Source: Tritrichomonas musculus (lineage: Eukaryota; Parabasalia; Tritrichomonadida; Tritrichomonadidae). From it: a stretch of 64,000 nucleotides of DNA. Positions 49,545 through 60,500 of this stretch are shown here, piece by piece; position 1 is the stretch's first letter, and every line of letters begins with the position of its first letter. A model generated the notes under the pieces. It was not told the origin of the DNA. It searched no databases and saw only the letters and a list, made by a program, of their open reading frames with translations. Both the position numbers and the translations under genes were made by a program. The stretch is taken from assembly GCA_039105265.1 (NCBI GenBank), contig JAPFFF010000023.1, positions 2,170,001-2,234,000 of the forward strand, read 5' to 3'.

Positions 49545-50060
49545 TTAAATTGGATTATTAAATTCATTTATAAATAGACAATTCATTTTATTGTACTTCT
49601 TGAAAAATTCATTTCCTATTATATAATTTTCTTTTGAAAATTCGTCCTTTAATGAAAAATCGATATCTGCATGACCAATTATTTTTCTGGATTCTGTGGA
49701 TTTATTATTTATTTTACCATTATCTTGCTGAATCGGTTCATAAAGATCAATTTTTTTGCTTTCGAAATTGATAAATTCATTATATATATTCATATTTTCA
49801 CGTGAAAGAACAGCCGAAGCAAAAATAGGTCCTTTGTTCATAAAAGTTTTTTTCCTGAGAGTAATTATAATTTTCTCTGTGATTCCTACAAAATTGATTT
49901 TGAATGAAATGTTGGCTTCATCGATTTTCTTAAAATCAAAAGTTTGTGCTTGCTTTTGCATATCTGGAACTGTGGTTATACTTACTCTAATTGTATCGTT
50001 TTCATTAATTATTTCTTCTAATATTTTAAATGAATGTAATTTGATGTTTAAAGAGATCAT
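49545..50060 (-). CDS. Small beta-rich protein, possible C2-like family (paralogue 2)
   Basis: 171 residues from the ATG at 50,060; the longer reading begins at a TTG and passes through a 21-base A run (50,077-50,097), so it is not a credible start. Related to 40,695-41,318 along most of its length: LNIKLHSFKILEEIINENDTIRVSITTVPD near the N terminus, then a middle block, then RKIIGHADIDFSL near the C terminus. Shared pattern suggests a beta-sandwich such as C2, but calcium-binding Asp positions are not convincing. No signal peptide or membrane helix. Function unknown. The A run just before the ATG may act as a promoter-proximal tract. Confidence 0.55.
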   Translation of the reverse strand: MISLNIKLHSFKILEEIINENDTIRVSITTVPDMQKQAQTFDFKKIDEANISFKINFVGITEKIIITLRKKTFMNKGPIFASAVLSRENMNIYNEFINFESKKIDLYEPIQQDNGKINNKSTESRKIIGHADIDFSLKDEFSKENYIIGNEFFKKYNKMNCLFINEFNNPI

Positions 50061-51027
50061 TATATTTTTTGCGTATAAAAAAAAAAAAAAAAAAAAAGAA
50101 TAATCATTCAATTTTTGATAAATTATTTATTGAAAATAAAATATTTTCAATGCATTTTATTTTTACGAAATTTTCAAAAATAACTATTGTATCTTTATTA
50201 ATTTAAATTATTACGTGAATTATTATGATTATTATAAATAAAAAATAAATCGAATATTTCTTTCCAAGCATATTATTCATGGATTGATGATATAAAAATA
50301 ATTCGAATAGTTCTTTTAAATATCTAGTTATATCAATTGTTTTTCTTGAACATTGTTTTTTACCTATTTCATTAAAAGATTATTTTATTTACCATCACCA
50401 AGGTAGCTCGAATATAACTTATATCAACATAAATTCCGCCAATAATATTTTACATATTTATGATATAATAATGAAAAATATTTTGAATTTCGAGAATAAT
50501 TAATTATTACATCAAAAATTGATAATAAAACCGGTTTTGAAAGATATTTAGTAAAAAAAGTAAGGGTATTTTTTTTGAAACAATGATATGGTAAGGTTCT
50601 AATTGATACTGAATCTTTGAAACTTACTAACATAAATTATACTTCCCATAATATATTTATATATGATAAATTAATAATTTCATTTGATATTCAGTGAGTT
50701 TTACAAGTCGCACGAACTTTTTCACCACCAGATATATATTTGTACTACATTTTATTATTAAAATCGCATTTATTTCCTAAACGAATCATTGGTTTTAAAA
50801 CACCTAAATCAAGAAAGTCTTCTAGGTATTTTCTAACAAGTTATAATGCATATATATATTATATAAATAACCATAAATTTAACGTTTTTAATCATACATT
50901 TCAATTAATATTTTTACTTCTTTATTTCAAATGAAAAACTGATTAAAAGAATATCCATTCATTTATTTGTATTGTTTTAATTTAATTTGTGCACTGTCTG
51001 CCCACATGATAATCAGCTTTTGAGCCA
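50061..51027. other. AT-rich intergenic region
   Basis: Nearly 1 kb of AT-rich DNA; short frames at 50,424-50,633 and 50,740-50,934 look accidental. No RNA gene recognised. Confidence 0.5.
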
Positions 51028-51289
51028 TCATGAGTTCCTCAAATGGCAATTGTAGCAGAAGTGTTTTCCACAGCTGCAGGCGATGTGGTTACCGTCATGC
51101 CTCTTTTCGATAGGCGTCTTGCAATTAGGGCAGACTCTGAATCCAAACGATAACAGGAGGCACTGTTTACACTCTCCTTATTGGCGCTGTTGACGTTAAT
51201 TTCTTTTTTTAAAGGATATTTTGAACAGATTGGATATCATCTTTTTTAGATGCTTCGAGAAGCCTCTGAATTTCACGAGTAAAGCTCAT
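51028..51289 (-). pseudogene. Relic of the DEAH/TRIAD zinc-finger gene (copy 2)
   Basis: From about 51,175 to 51,028 the minus strand reads GECKQCLLLSFGFRVCPNC, then KTPIEKRHDGNHIACSCGKHFCYNCHL, ending in a stop. The pattern CPNC-x(5)-E-x(6)-GNH-x2-C-x-CG-x3-CY-x-C is the hallmark of the IBR/RING2 finger. Its first half repeats the last block of the relic at 44,851 (GECKQCLLLPFGF). An upstream stop separates it from a 26-codon frame (MSFTREIQRLLEASKKDD, 51,209-51,289) that may belong to the same relic. No full gene is present. Confidence 0.7.
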
Positions 51290-52777
51290 TTAATGTTTCA
51301 GGACATACCTTCAAAAAGTAAAGTATTCAATTTTTAAACATTCAAAAAATGAATGTAAAAAAATTAAAAGTATAGTTAGTGGAAAAAAATCTGTTTCAGG
51401 ACAAAAGTACGTTTCACTTCACATGTCGAAAAAAAATGAGTTTTTTAAAACAATATAGAGAGTTTTCACTTTTTATTTATAATGAATATAAAATATTTAT
51501 GTATAAATATTTTAATTAATTCAAGTAAATACTAATTTTTTTTTTATATTCATGAAAATTCCTTTATTCAATTTTGACGTACAAAAAAAATAAAATCGTT
51601 AATTTTTCAAAATCTAAATAAGATTCAAGATTTATAATATAACATTTATATACTAATACTATTGATCTATATTATATAAATTGTGTGAGTACTTAATAAT
51701 TTAATATTGAATCTTTTTTATACAATATCAAATATTCTGAAAATATGAAAATTTTATATTAAAATCATACCTTTTAGGAAATGAAATGTTATTTAACTAA
51801 TAAAAAATTTTAAGCTATTCATGAATATGCTATTTATTTTGGGGAATATCCTTTACATGTTTGGATAAACACCATTTTTTTTTAAAAAATAAACATTCAA
51901 CAAATATAATGATATTTTGTATTTAAGACTTAATATTAAGTATTCTTAATATTTGATTGTGTATGCTTCATTTTATATGTTTAAATGCTTTATTATTTGA
52001 TATTTTGGTGAAAATCATTTAAATCCATTTTTTTAATAATTTCATATTTCTTTCCAATTCTTTATCATATTTTATTTATTTTATTTATTCAATAAAAATT
52101 ACATCGTAGATGATTCTCAAATAATCTAATAATAATAAAAATTGTGGATCGGATTTGTAAATATCATTCTTTTTTATTTTATATTTTTAAGATGACCTCT
52201 TCTGCAGAGTTATCAAGGTCTACAAGTTCTGTTTATATAACATACTAATACGTGTTTTTTTGTATAATAATATATAGAAATCACGGTATTTATTGAAAAA
52301 TTCAGCTCGATAATGATGTTTATTTTAGGTAAATATTTTTTTGAATTCAAAAATGATTTTTTACTATCTTCTGAGCTATTTTAAGCAATACAACTTCACT
52401 TTTTATGAACAAGTTTTTCGTTCATATTTACACTATATATATAAAACATAATATAATTCTGCATTAATGTTATCAGATATGATTATTAAGAAAAATTGAA
52501 TTAAAGAATAGAGATAAAGTTTTATTTGGAATATAAAAGATATATATTAATAATATATCCATAAGATAAAGAAAATATCCGAGAAATGTTCCAAAATTCA
52601 ATTATTTGCATCCATTTTTTCTGATATCGATTCACAAAAGAGAAAAAAAACTAAAAGATTCATTATAACAGATTTTTGAGCTAATAAAAGTTTATTTATT
52701 ATTTAAACTATTTCAATAATAATGATTTAAATATTTCAATATTAATTTAATTGAAAACTTTTTGATTTTGAAATGCT
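51290..52777. other. AT-rich intergenic region
   Basis: About 1.5 kb of AT-rich sequence without a convincing frame or RNA gene. Confidence 0.5.
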
Positions 52778-53980
52778 TTATATAATTGTTATTTTATCTT
52801 CTGTTGATATATTCATTTTTGGAATAAAGTATAAGCCAACCCATATTCCAAAAAACGTAATACAGGCATTAAAAGCAACAGATCCGAATTCACCCAACGA
52901 TTTAGATATTAAATTCAATAAATGATCAAACCAAGCATCCATAAACCTATTAACAAATGTATTAATGCTTCCACTTTCAATCATTAATGATTCAGGGAAA
53001 ATTAGTCCGCATAACATCCATGGAATCGTTCCTTCACCAAGACCGAAAAATAAGAAATATAAAAAAACCGCAAAAACGCCAACCCATTTTGGGCATTCTA
53101 TTTTAAGAGTTATATCATATATTAACAAACTTATAACAATACCAAGTGATGAAAAAGCCCACATGTAACGAGCACTGACAACATCAATAATAAAAGCACT
53201 AATAAAAGCAGATAGACAACTAATAAAATTAGTTAGAGTTGATTGGATAGAAGAATGTAATTCAATACCAATACCACTTAATAAACGTGCACAATTATTA
53301 ATCATAAATCCTATTCCTGAAAAACATTGAATAATCATAATTAATATCATTATGAGTAAGTTTTTTAAAAACGGTTTTCTATATATGTAGTCATGAGATA
53401 ATGATTTGGGAATAACAAAATATTCTGGAACAAGCCAAATTAAACCACCAAATAAAAATGATTGTACTGAAAATAATACTCCAACAATTTTCCATGGAAT
53501 TACATAGAACATTAATTCTGTTATGCATATTCCTAGTGTTATTGCTACTTCAATTAAACTTCCATTGAATCCATGAATACCATTTATTGAATAATGCATC
53601 AAATATGCAATTGTCGCAGACATGAAAAAACCAACTAAGATTCCATTGAGAATTCTCAGTATAATAATAAACCAAACGATATGCTCATTAATTGGTAAAT
53701 ACAATAAAAAAATAACACCGCCAATAAAAAACAATATCGACATAAACTTTCTTAGTTTTTTAATTTTATAACTGATGAAAATAAATGCAAGTGGACTAAA
53801 AGCAGCGCAATATTTGGTGATTATATTAGCAACATCTAATTGAGTTTTTGAAACATGACTCATATCCCAATTTTTTTGGATAGATGGAACACCATAACTA
53901 TAAAAAAGATTATGGAAAACGAATTGGAGTGGAAAACTTAAAATCACTATTATATAGCAAATGTTTTTAGTAAAATTCAT
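52778..53980 (-). CDS. MFS transporter, sugar-porter-like
   Basis: 400 residues from the ATG at 53,980; the longer reading starts at TTG and crosses a 28-base A run (53,986-54,013), so the shorter start is preferred. About 11-12 membrane helices. The order and motifs resemble sugar porters: YGVPSIQKNWDMS (loop 1-2), RILNGILVGFFMSATIAYL, RKPFLKNLL central linker, then the GEGTIPWMLCGLIFPESL motif in helix 10/11, corresponding to PxxPxWxxxxEIFP in sugar porters. Likely imports or equilibrates hexoses or related solutes at the plasma membrane. Substrate cannot be inferred. Shorter than most sugar porters by about 50-80 residues. Confidence 0.85.
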   Translation of the reverse strand: MNFTKNICYIIVILSFPLQFVFHNLFYSYGVPSIQKNWDMSHVSKTQLDVANIITKYCAAFSPLAFIFISYKIKKLRKFMSILFFIGGVIFLLYLPINEHIVWFIIILRILNGILVGFFMSATIAYLMHYSINGIHGFNGSLIEVAITLGICITELMFYVIPWKIVGVLFSVQSFLFGGLIWLVPEYFVIPKSLSHDYIYRKPFLKNLLIMILIMIIQCFSGIGFMINNCARLLSGIGIELHSSIQSTLTNFISCLSAFISAFIIDVVSARYMWAFSSLGIVISLLIYDITLKIECPKWVGVFAVFLYFLFFGLGEGTIPWMLCGLIFPESLMIESGSINTFVNRFMDAWFDHLLNLISKSLGEFGSVAFNACITFFGIWVGLYFIPKMNISTEDKITII

Positions 53981-53985
53981 AATTG

Positions 53986-54013
53986 AAAAAAAAAAAAAAA
54001 AAAAAAAAAAAAA
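53986..54013. promoter_or_regulatory. 28-base A tract upstream of MFS start
   Basis: A run of 28 A on the plus strand ends six bases before the start codon of the leftward MFS gene (T run in the transcribed direction). Could be a promoter tract or a polymorphic homopolymer. Confidence 0.4.
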
Positions 54014-55620
54014 CAATTAAATATTTTATTTTTTCATTGATTTTTAATATGAGTTATCACTTTTTGAATTCAAAAAATAAAAAATTAACAATGAAATTTT
54101 AAAAAACCAATGTATGTAAAATAGACTGAAACATAAATTTATAATAAAAAATGTAATGAAAAAAAATATTGGATATTAAATAAATCAGAATTTATCATTC
54201 AATTTTAACGTAATTAAGAGTTAATGGAGGTTTTTTGATAATATTTTCAGAAAAAGTTATAACTATATAATTTCATAAAAAACTATATAAAATTGATTCA
54301 AATTTCAGAAACAAATAATAGTTAAATATATTGCAATATTTAGGTAATTATGAATTATATCTATATATTTAATTTTTATTAATATTATATATATCATATG
54401 AACAATTTAATTTTTGTATTAATGAATTATTTATGAAAATATTTGAAATAAGTAAATTGAATTAACAGAAAAAATAAAAAATTTTCAAATTTTTTTATTT
54501 AGTATTTATTCCATATTATTTGATTTATATTAATTTATAATGATTGATATAATTTATGTATATTATCTAAATAATTTTTAGGAAATTTCAATGAGTCTTC
54601 TGAAATTAGATTGAATTTTTTGAGAGTGTTTCTTATGCCGTGAAGGGAATTAAAGCTTTCCATTTATAAAATAATATTTTCTTTAGAATAATGTTTCTAA
54701 ATATTATATTCTTTTTTGATTAAAAAAATATTTATTCATATTTTTGTTTTTGGTATTTCAGGTTTTTCATTGAATAAATAACTAAATTTGTGGAAAACCC
54801 AATGTTCTATATAACTTAACGATAAAACTTTTTATAAAAATCCAGTTTATCAGATATCAAAAAGCCAATTTAGGTTACTTGATGTAAATTTGGTCGTCTT
54901 CAGCTTTTTTTTGATGCAAATTAATTCCATATCTTTAGCATTTAGTAATAAAATAAACTGGAGTATTTACTTTGCATTTTAATAAAAAATAAACCATGAA
55001 ATTTATAAATCGAAGCAGTCATATGCTTTTTTATAATTGTATAAATTACAATTTTCTCTTATATTGAGATATAGATACTTTTATATTGAAAATCTTGATA
55101 ATTAATAAATATAAACATTGATATATTGCTATTTAATTTTGAGAACTTTACAAATATTTTGTGTGGGAAAAGCGGTTAGAACAATTTATACCAATTTCGC
55201 AGCAAAAAACCTTCACGCAACAATTTACACTACAATTTTTCTCTTAATCTGAATCTCAAACTCAACTACTTGTTTTTCATTTACGATATCATTGGTAGAT
55301 ACCATGAAAAAATAGAGGTTTGAATAAAATCAATCCATTATAATAAAATTTCGAACATTGAATAAATCCTAATTATTTATAGTCAATGGTGAAAGAAAAG
55401 ACATTGTTTTTACCTTATAAATTAATTAAAAAAAAAAAAATATAATTATCACTCAAATGTTTGCAAATTCTGAGTAAAAGTAAGTAAGTGTCAGATTTGA
55501 ACTTTACAATTTTTTATATAACATGACATAAATTTTATCTAAAACTATGTTGCGCATAAAAAAAAAATATTTCATTGAAATTTCATCATGAAGACATGAA
55601 TCAATCACTTTTTCAAAGTT
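54014..55620. other. AT-rich intergenic region with one short minus-strand frame
   Basis: 1.6 kb of low GC. The only protein-like frame is at 54,535-54,663 on the minus strand, listed separately. The remainder has no recognisable gene or RNA. Confidence 0.5.
54535..54663 (-). CDS. Short ORF, doubtful
   Basis: 42 codons from an ATG at 54,663 (MESFNSLHGIRNTLKKFNL) ending in TAA. Composition is protein-like, with slightly higher GC than its surroundings, but no similarity was recognised. It could be a small gene or a fragment of a lost one. Confidence 0.25.
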   Translation of the reverse strand: MESFNSLHGIRNTLKKFNLISEDSLKFPKNYLDNIHKLYQSL

Positions 55621-56385
55621 TTATTTCTTTTCAATTTTTCCTGTAACTGCTGATTCGTTAGATTTCGTATCTTCTTTTACTTCTTCTTTCAATAGATTTT
55701 CAATGCTGCCGATACTTTCGTTTGGAATTAAGTTTTGGCTCATGCTCAATTCAATGCTTCTGACTTCAATAACAACGTTCGAGTTTATCTCTTCACTTGA
55801 CGATTGTCCAACATGCGACTTGACTGCAATTTCTGTGTCATCAATTTCAGCTTGATTTGTGTCGTTTTCATTTGAAAAAAGAGCATTTACAAGATTGTAA
55901 TTATCATCACTATATTTTTCTAAAATTGATTGATTTTCGTTTGACATAGGCTCATTTTCATTGTTTTCGTTTAAAAGAGGTTGCTTTTCAGAGTTTAATT
56001 CAATATTTTTCAAATTTGTTTGATATGAATCAAATTGATCGTTTGATACTTCTCTTTGCATTTCTGGTTGTCCTTTATCTTTGTTTTTATTTGAGATTTT
56101 CAAATCAGATGTGTTGTCATCAGTATTACGGTAGCAAAATGTGAAAATACTTAGTATAAATGTAATTATTTTGGCAAAAAAAGATACAAATTTGTGAATA
56201 CAGTTTGTATACCATTTATTCTTAACAGATCGTATATTGGGATTGAAATTGATCTTTTCATCTTCTTTATTTGTTTCAGATGATTGATCATTGTTAATTT
56301 CTGCTGTTGTCGAATGAATTTTATTAGAATATGAAACATCTTTGATCCGTAAATCATTATCACTTGATTGGTTCCTTCCCTCCAT
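55621..56385 (-). CDS. Acidic single-TM protein, unknown
   Basis: 254 residues, ATG at 56,385, TAA stop. Residues 1-60 are Ser/Asn/Glu-rich and polar, then a hydrophobic segment at about 65-84 (VSFFAKIITFILSIFTFC) with basic flank (RSVKNK), then a long acidic Asn/Glu/Ser tail (85-254) without known motif. Orientation suggests a single-pass or tail-tethered membrane protein with mostly disordered parts. It lies leftward, downstream of nothing obvious; the neighbouring kinase and SecA-like gene share its strand. No family recognised. Confidence 0.65.
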   Translation of the reverse strand: MEGRNQSSDNDLRIKDVSYSNKIHSTTAEINNDQSSETNKEDEKINFNPNIRSVKNKWYTNCIHKFVSFFAKIITFILSIFTFCYRNTDDNTSDLKISNKNKDKGQPEMQREVSNDQFDSYQTNLKNIELNSEKQPLLNENNENEPMSNENQSILEKYSDDNYNLVNALFSNENDTNQAEIDDTEIAVKSHVGQSSSEEINSNVVIEVRSIELSMSQNLIPNESIGSIENLLKEEVKEDTKSNESAVTGKIEKK

Positions 56386-56749
56386 GAAATCTTTTAAAAA
56401 TAATCCGCGACCATATATGCTTAGAAAAAAAAATCATTATAAAAAGATTTTTTTCAAAAAATTACTGTTTGTAGTTCAATCGAGGACCAAGTTTTTTGGC
56501 TGTCTTTTGTATTATGTATTGAATTTTACATTCTCTTCACTAAGTCTAGCTTTTTTTTCGGATGATCAACATCATTCTTTTTTTGGATTTAATTTTGAAT
56601 GATTTAATAAGTTCAACATCAAGTTTAAATGCATCAACAACATCTGGCATATGCAAGTTATATGAAATGTGCTTAAATATTTTTAATATATAAAAAAAAA
56701 AATATTGATTTCAAAATTCATTTTTATATAAAACTTCACAATAGTATTC
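56386..56749. other. Short intergenic region
   Basis: 364 bases between two minus-strand genes. The plus-strand frame here (56,342-56,602) looks accidental. It should contain the promoter of the 56,385 gene and the 3' end of the kinase frame. Confidence 0.45.
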
Positions 56750-57553
56750 TTAATCCAATTTTTCAAGAATTTTTTCTTTATAATTTCTAAAAGCATCTAT
56801 ATCAATGTTGCTATCGTTGAATGCATATTCCTCAAGTTCCTTACAAATTTTGTCAAAATTCGGTCTTCTTGAAGGAGTTCCATCCCAGCACTTTATAATC
56901 AATTCCTTCCAAAACATCAGCTCTTCAGGGAAAGGAATTGGGAAATCAGGACGATAATTCATTGTATCAATATCGCCCAAAAGTTCAGTAATTTTTTTAG
57001 AGCAGTTTGAATAAGGCTTTATTTCGAACATTAAATAATACAAAGTCATTGCAAAAGCGTAAATATCCAAACCGAAATTTGATTGAAATTTAGTGTAATC
57101 CTTTAAGAACTCGGGAGCTTGATATTCATAATTTATTTCCTTTAGTAAATAAGGGAAATAAGTGTCTTTTTGAACGGCTTTATAGAAGTCAGAAAGATAT
57201 GGATATAAATTTGAATCCAAGAAAATTACAGATGGATTTAAATTACGATGAACGATGTTATTTTCATGCAAATAATTCATTGCTTCTGATATTCCGTAAG
57301 CAATGATTAATTTATTAGTTAAATCCAATCTTTTATTATCTTTATTAGATATGTAATCACTTAAAGTTCCTTTTTCTTTAGAATCAATATAAATGAATTG
57401 TTTCTTCTTTGTTATGCAATAACCGTCAAATTTAATAATGGAAGGAAATTCGATTGTAGCGTAAAATTGAACTTGTTGAAGAAAAGCTTTTCGTAATCCG
57501 GGATAATAAATACGAAGTAATTCTTTATTTTGTGAAATACGCTTGCATTTCAT
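56750..57553 (-). CDS. Pseudokinase frame, possibly the C-terminal part of the SecA-like protein
   Basis: 267 residues from the ATG at 57,553. Kinase-like order: YATIEFPSIIKFDGYC, GTLSDYISNKD, VHRNLNPSV (102-110), LSDFYKAVQ (121-129), YQAPEFLKDYTKF, DIYAFAMTLYYLM and CWDGTPSRRPNFDKIC. HRD reads HRN and DFG reads DFY, so both catalytic-Asp/metal signatures are altered: a predicted pseudokinase, TKL-like. The glycine loop is not seen; the frame remains open about 80 bases upstream of the ATG, giving SIMK as a possible beta-3 lysine. The ATG overlaps the stop of the larger gene upstream (ATGA), which suggests one fused gene with a frame break. An alternative is separate translation. Confidence 0.7.
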   Translation of the reverse strand: MKCKRISQNKELLRIYYPGLRKAFLQQVQFYATIEFPSIIKFDGYCITKKKQFIYIDSKEKGTLSDYISNKDNKRLDLTNKLIIAYGISEAMNYLHENNIVHRNLNPSVIFLDSNLYPYLSDFYKAVQKDTYFPYLLKEINYEYQAPEFLKDYTKFQSNFGLDIYAFAMTLYYLMFEIKPYSNCSKKITELLGDIDTMNYRPDFPIPFPEELMFWKELIIKCWDGTPSRRPNFDKICKELEEYAFNDSNIDIDAFRNYKEKILEKLD

Positions 57554-60500
57554 GATTGATTTGATTCCTTTTTCAACATTCGATGTCGTGTCCAATATGA
57601 AATCTGAGATAGAGTTAATTTATTTGTATATTCCTCTGAATCTTTAGAGAAATCTTTTATTTCTTGTTTGTTGTGACGATAATTCATAATAAAAGAAGCC
57701 ATTAAAAGCAAAAGATAAACACTGATTTTCATTATACTAATTGGATCGATACAACTTTTTGCAAGCTCACTCCAATTTATGTTAATTTCAAATAATGATC
57801 CTATTTTATCTGAAATTGCACCGGTTATTTCTTCAGATGTTGCTGAAGTAAAAATATCTCTTAATGTTTCAATTAATTCGGCACTTTTTTGATCATAATT
57901 TCTAATTGCTTCAATGTTTGCATTTAAATTTTTTTCTAAGAATTTAATTATTCGTTTAAATATCTCTTTTGAGATCTCTTTTGCAAAAGCATTTACAACA
58001 ATTGTTGCTGTTTTTTTCAATGATTCTTTTGCGTTTGCTGGGAAAGTGAACCATTCAGCAATTTTTTTACCAATCACGCCAATATAAACAAGCAATGAAA
58101 TAAGAATAATCGCCATCACTGGAATCATGCTTTTTACCAAAATTGTAAACACAAGTAATGGATCTTTATCAATTATACAATATGGATTTGATTTATTAAA
58201 GGTTTCATTTTTACTTCTTAAATCCATGTTTAAACAGACACCAAATTCACAACCAGCCAAAGTTCTTCTTAAGAAAAATCTTAAAAAAGTTTTTGATCCA
58301 AGAATATTGTTAACTATTTTAAAAATATTATTAAAAATATCATCAATTTTACTTGTGATACTTAACAAAGAAAATTTATTTTTCAATGTTCTTTGCTCAT
58401 ATTTTAATTCAGGATCTTTAATGAAGCAAGTTTTCTTATAATTTTTATAAAAAATTCTTGCACCTGATTTCGATACTAATGTGAATGGTTTAAATCCAGC
58501 ATGAATGGCAAAGAATCTACATTTTTCAAATGTTAATAAGAAAGTTTTATTTTCATCATCATTTTTTGGATCAATTAAACCTTTCGTTATATCTTTTTCA
58601 TATTTATCACGAACCTTTCTAAATATATGCATAAATGTTGATACAATATCCCAATCGCCATGACTAGGAAAATAATTTTTAAGTGTGAAAATCAGTTCGT
58701 TTACTTTTTTTTCAAGTTCTTTTTTGTATTTTTCAGATTTTTTAAATTCAGAGTATTTTTGATCGATTTCAGTTATTGTCAACGACCAAGATTCAAGTAT
58801 TAATTCACGAAAATATCTTTGGAATAACCTCCATGTAAATTTACTATTTGGACAATTATAAATTGAAAATATTTTTTGTTCTTGAATTATCAAAAAAGTG
58901 TCCAAACTCATGCAAATAGGGAATTTATATTTATAAGCAATAATTCTATTCACGTTGATTTTAACTTTTCTTAATTCTTTGATATAATCTGGTCTTATTT
59001 CTTGTTTATCCAAGTAATTCTGGAAGATCCATTTTGCTCTAGTTCTGAAATAATTAACGAAATATTGTTGATATTTATTTTTGACATTAAATTCATTCAA
59101 AGCATCTTTAACATTCTCCAAAAAATAAGAAGGAGAATAATATTGTCTTTTAAGACAAATGATACGATAACTTCCACCGCGACCTTGTCTTGCAGTCCTT
59201 CCAAAGGCTTGATTCATTACTCTTGTATTTGATGAAAAATAAGAAATAATGACATGTAATGGCTTCCCTTTTATTCGAATGTTTGTTCCACGACCACAAA
59301 CATTCGTTCCCAATGAAATGGCGCCATTTACACCAGCTATTTCATCTGGTTTAATAAAATCATCTTTTCCATCAAAAATGTTAATGACTCGAATTCCTTT
59401 TGATAGAAGAAGTTCTTCAACTTTATTAATCTCAGTCAATTTTTGAAAAATAACAAGAACAGGATTTCCTTTCTCATGAAAAGTAAGAACTTCTGAAACA
59501 ATTTTTTCATTTCTCTCAGAAATTGATTTACAAAGAATCTTTGGAAATTCAACTCTTTGATTAGGATGATGACGCGGAACTACAAATGTGGTTAATCCAT
59601 ATTCTTTTCTAAAAATGTCTTTGTCATTTTTGTTTCCTATCGTTCCTGTGAATCCACAAACAGTCCGATACAATTTTACAAAAATTGGATGTGAAACATA
59701 TAGATAGCTCATTGAAACATCCTTAATTACCATGTTCTTAACATTATTTTCAACACCTTCTTTAATTGCAATGAATTGTTGAACAAAACCGTCAAATTCT
59801 TTGTTCTTCTCCAGCATTCCATTGCTATCGTAACCGAAAGGAACGATGTAATTAAATTCAGTTTCAGAATCATCAATGTCTTCCTCTTCTTCTTCATCTT
59901 CACTATCATCATCATTGTCTTCATCATCTTCGTCTTCAACTCCATTGACATCTTTTGTGAACTCTTTCACAAAGTCTGTTACAATATCCTTAGTTATGTT
60001 ATATGCTAAATTCAATGCTCTTTTCTTGAACCGTTTTTTCTTATTATCGTTTTTAACAATTCTTGTTTCAATTGAATATCTTTTGCCATTTATATATTCC
60101 TTGCTATGAACTTGTTCTATTTCTTTATACATCTTTTTAATGTGATCTTCTGTTAGGTCTTTGCATAACGACCATTTCTTTTCTTCTTGAATCATTCTAA
60201 ACGTGTCTTCATAAGGAATGTTTTCTTGATACTTGCTGTATACAAATTTTAATATTTCGGTCGCATTTGATTTCATTGAGCGTGAAATAATTGTCCCATT
60301 TGCAATTTCATCAATGAGAATCGAGTCAGCTTCATCAATTAATAAGCTACAATTAGTAAAGTACGATTCAAGTGAGCCTGGAGCCAATTCAACCATTTTC
60401 AGGTAGAAACACTCAAAATTAACAAAGGTTGAAAAGATAATGTTTGCTTTGGATTTCGGTTCTTTGTCTTCTTCATCTATTCCACAGACATTAAAATTCA

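Noticed and set aside
50740-50934. 64-residue ORF (Tyr/Lys-rich)
   Set aside because: Composition equals that of translated AT-rich noncoding DNA.
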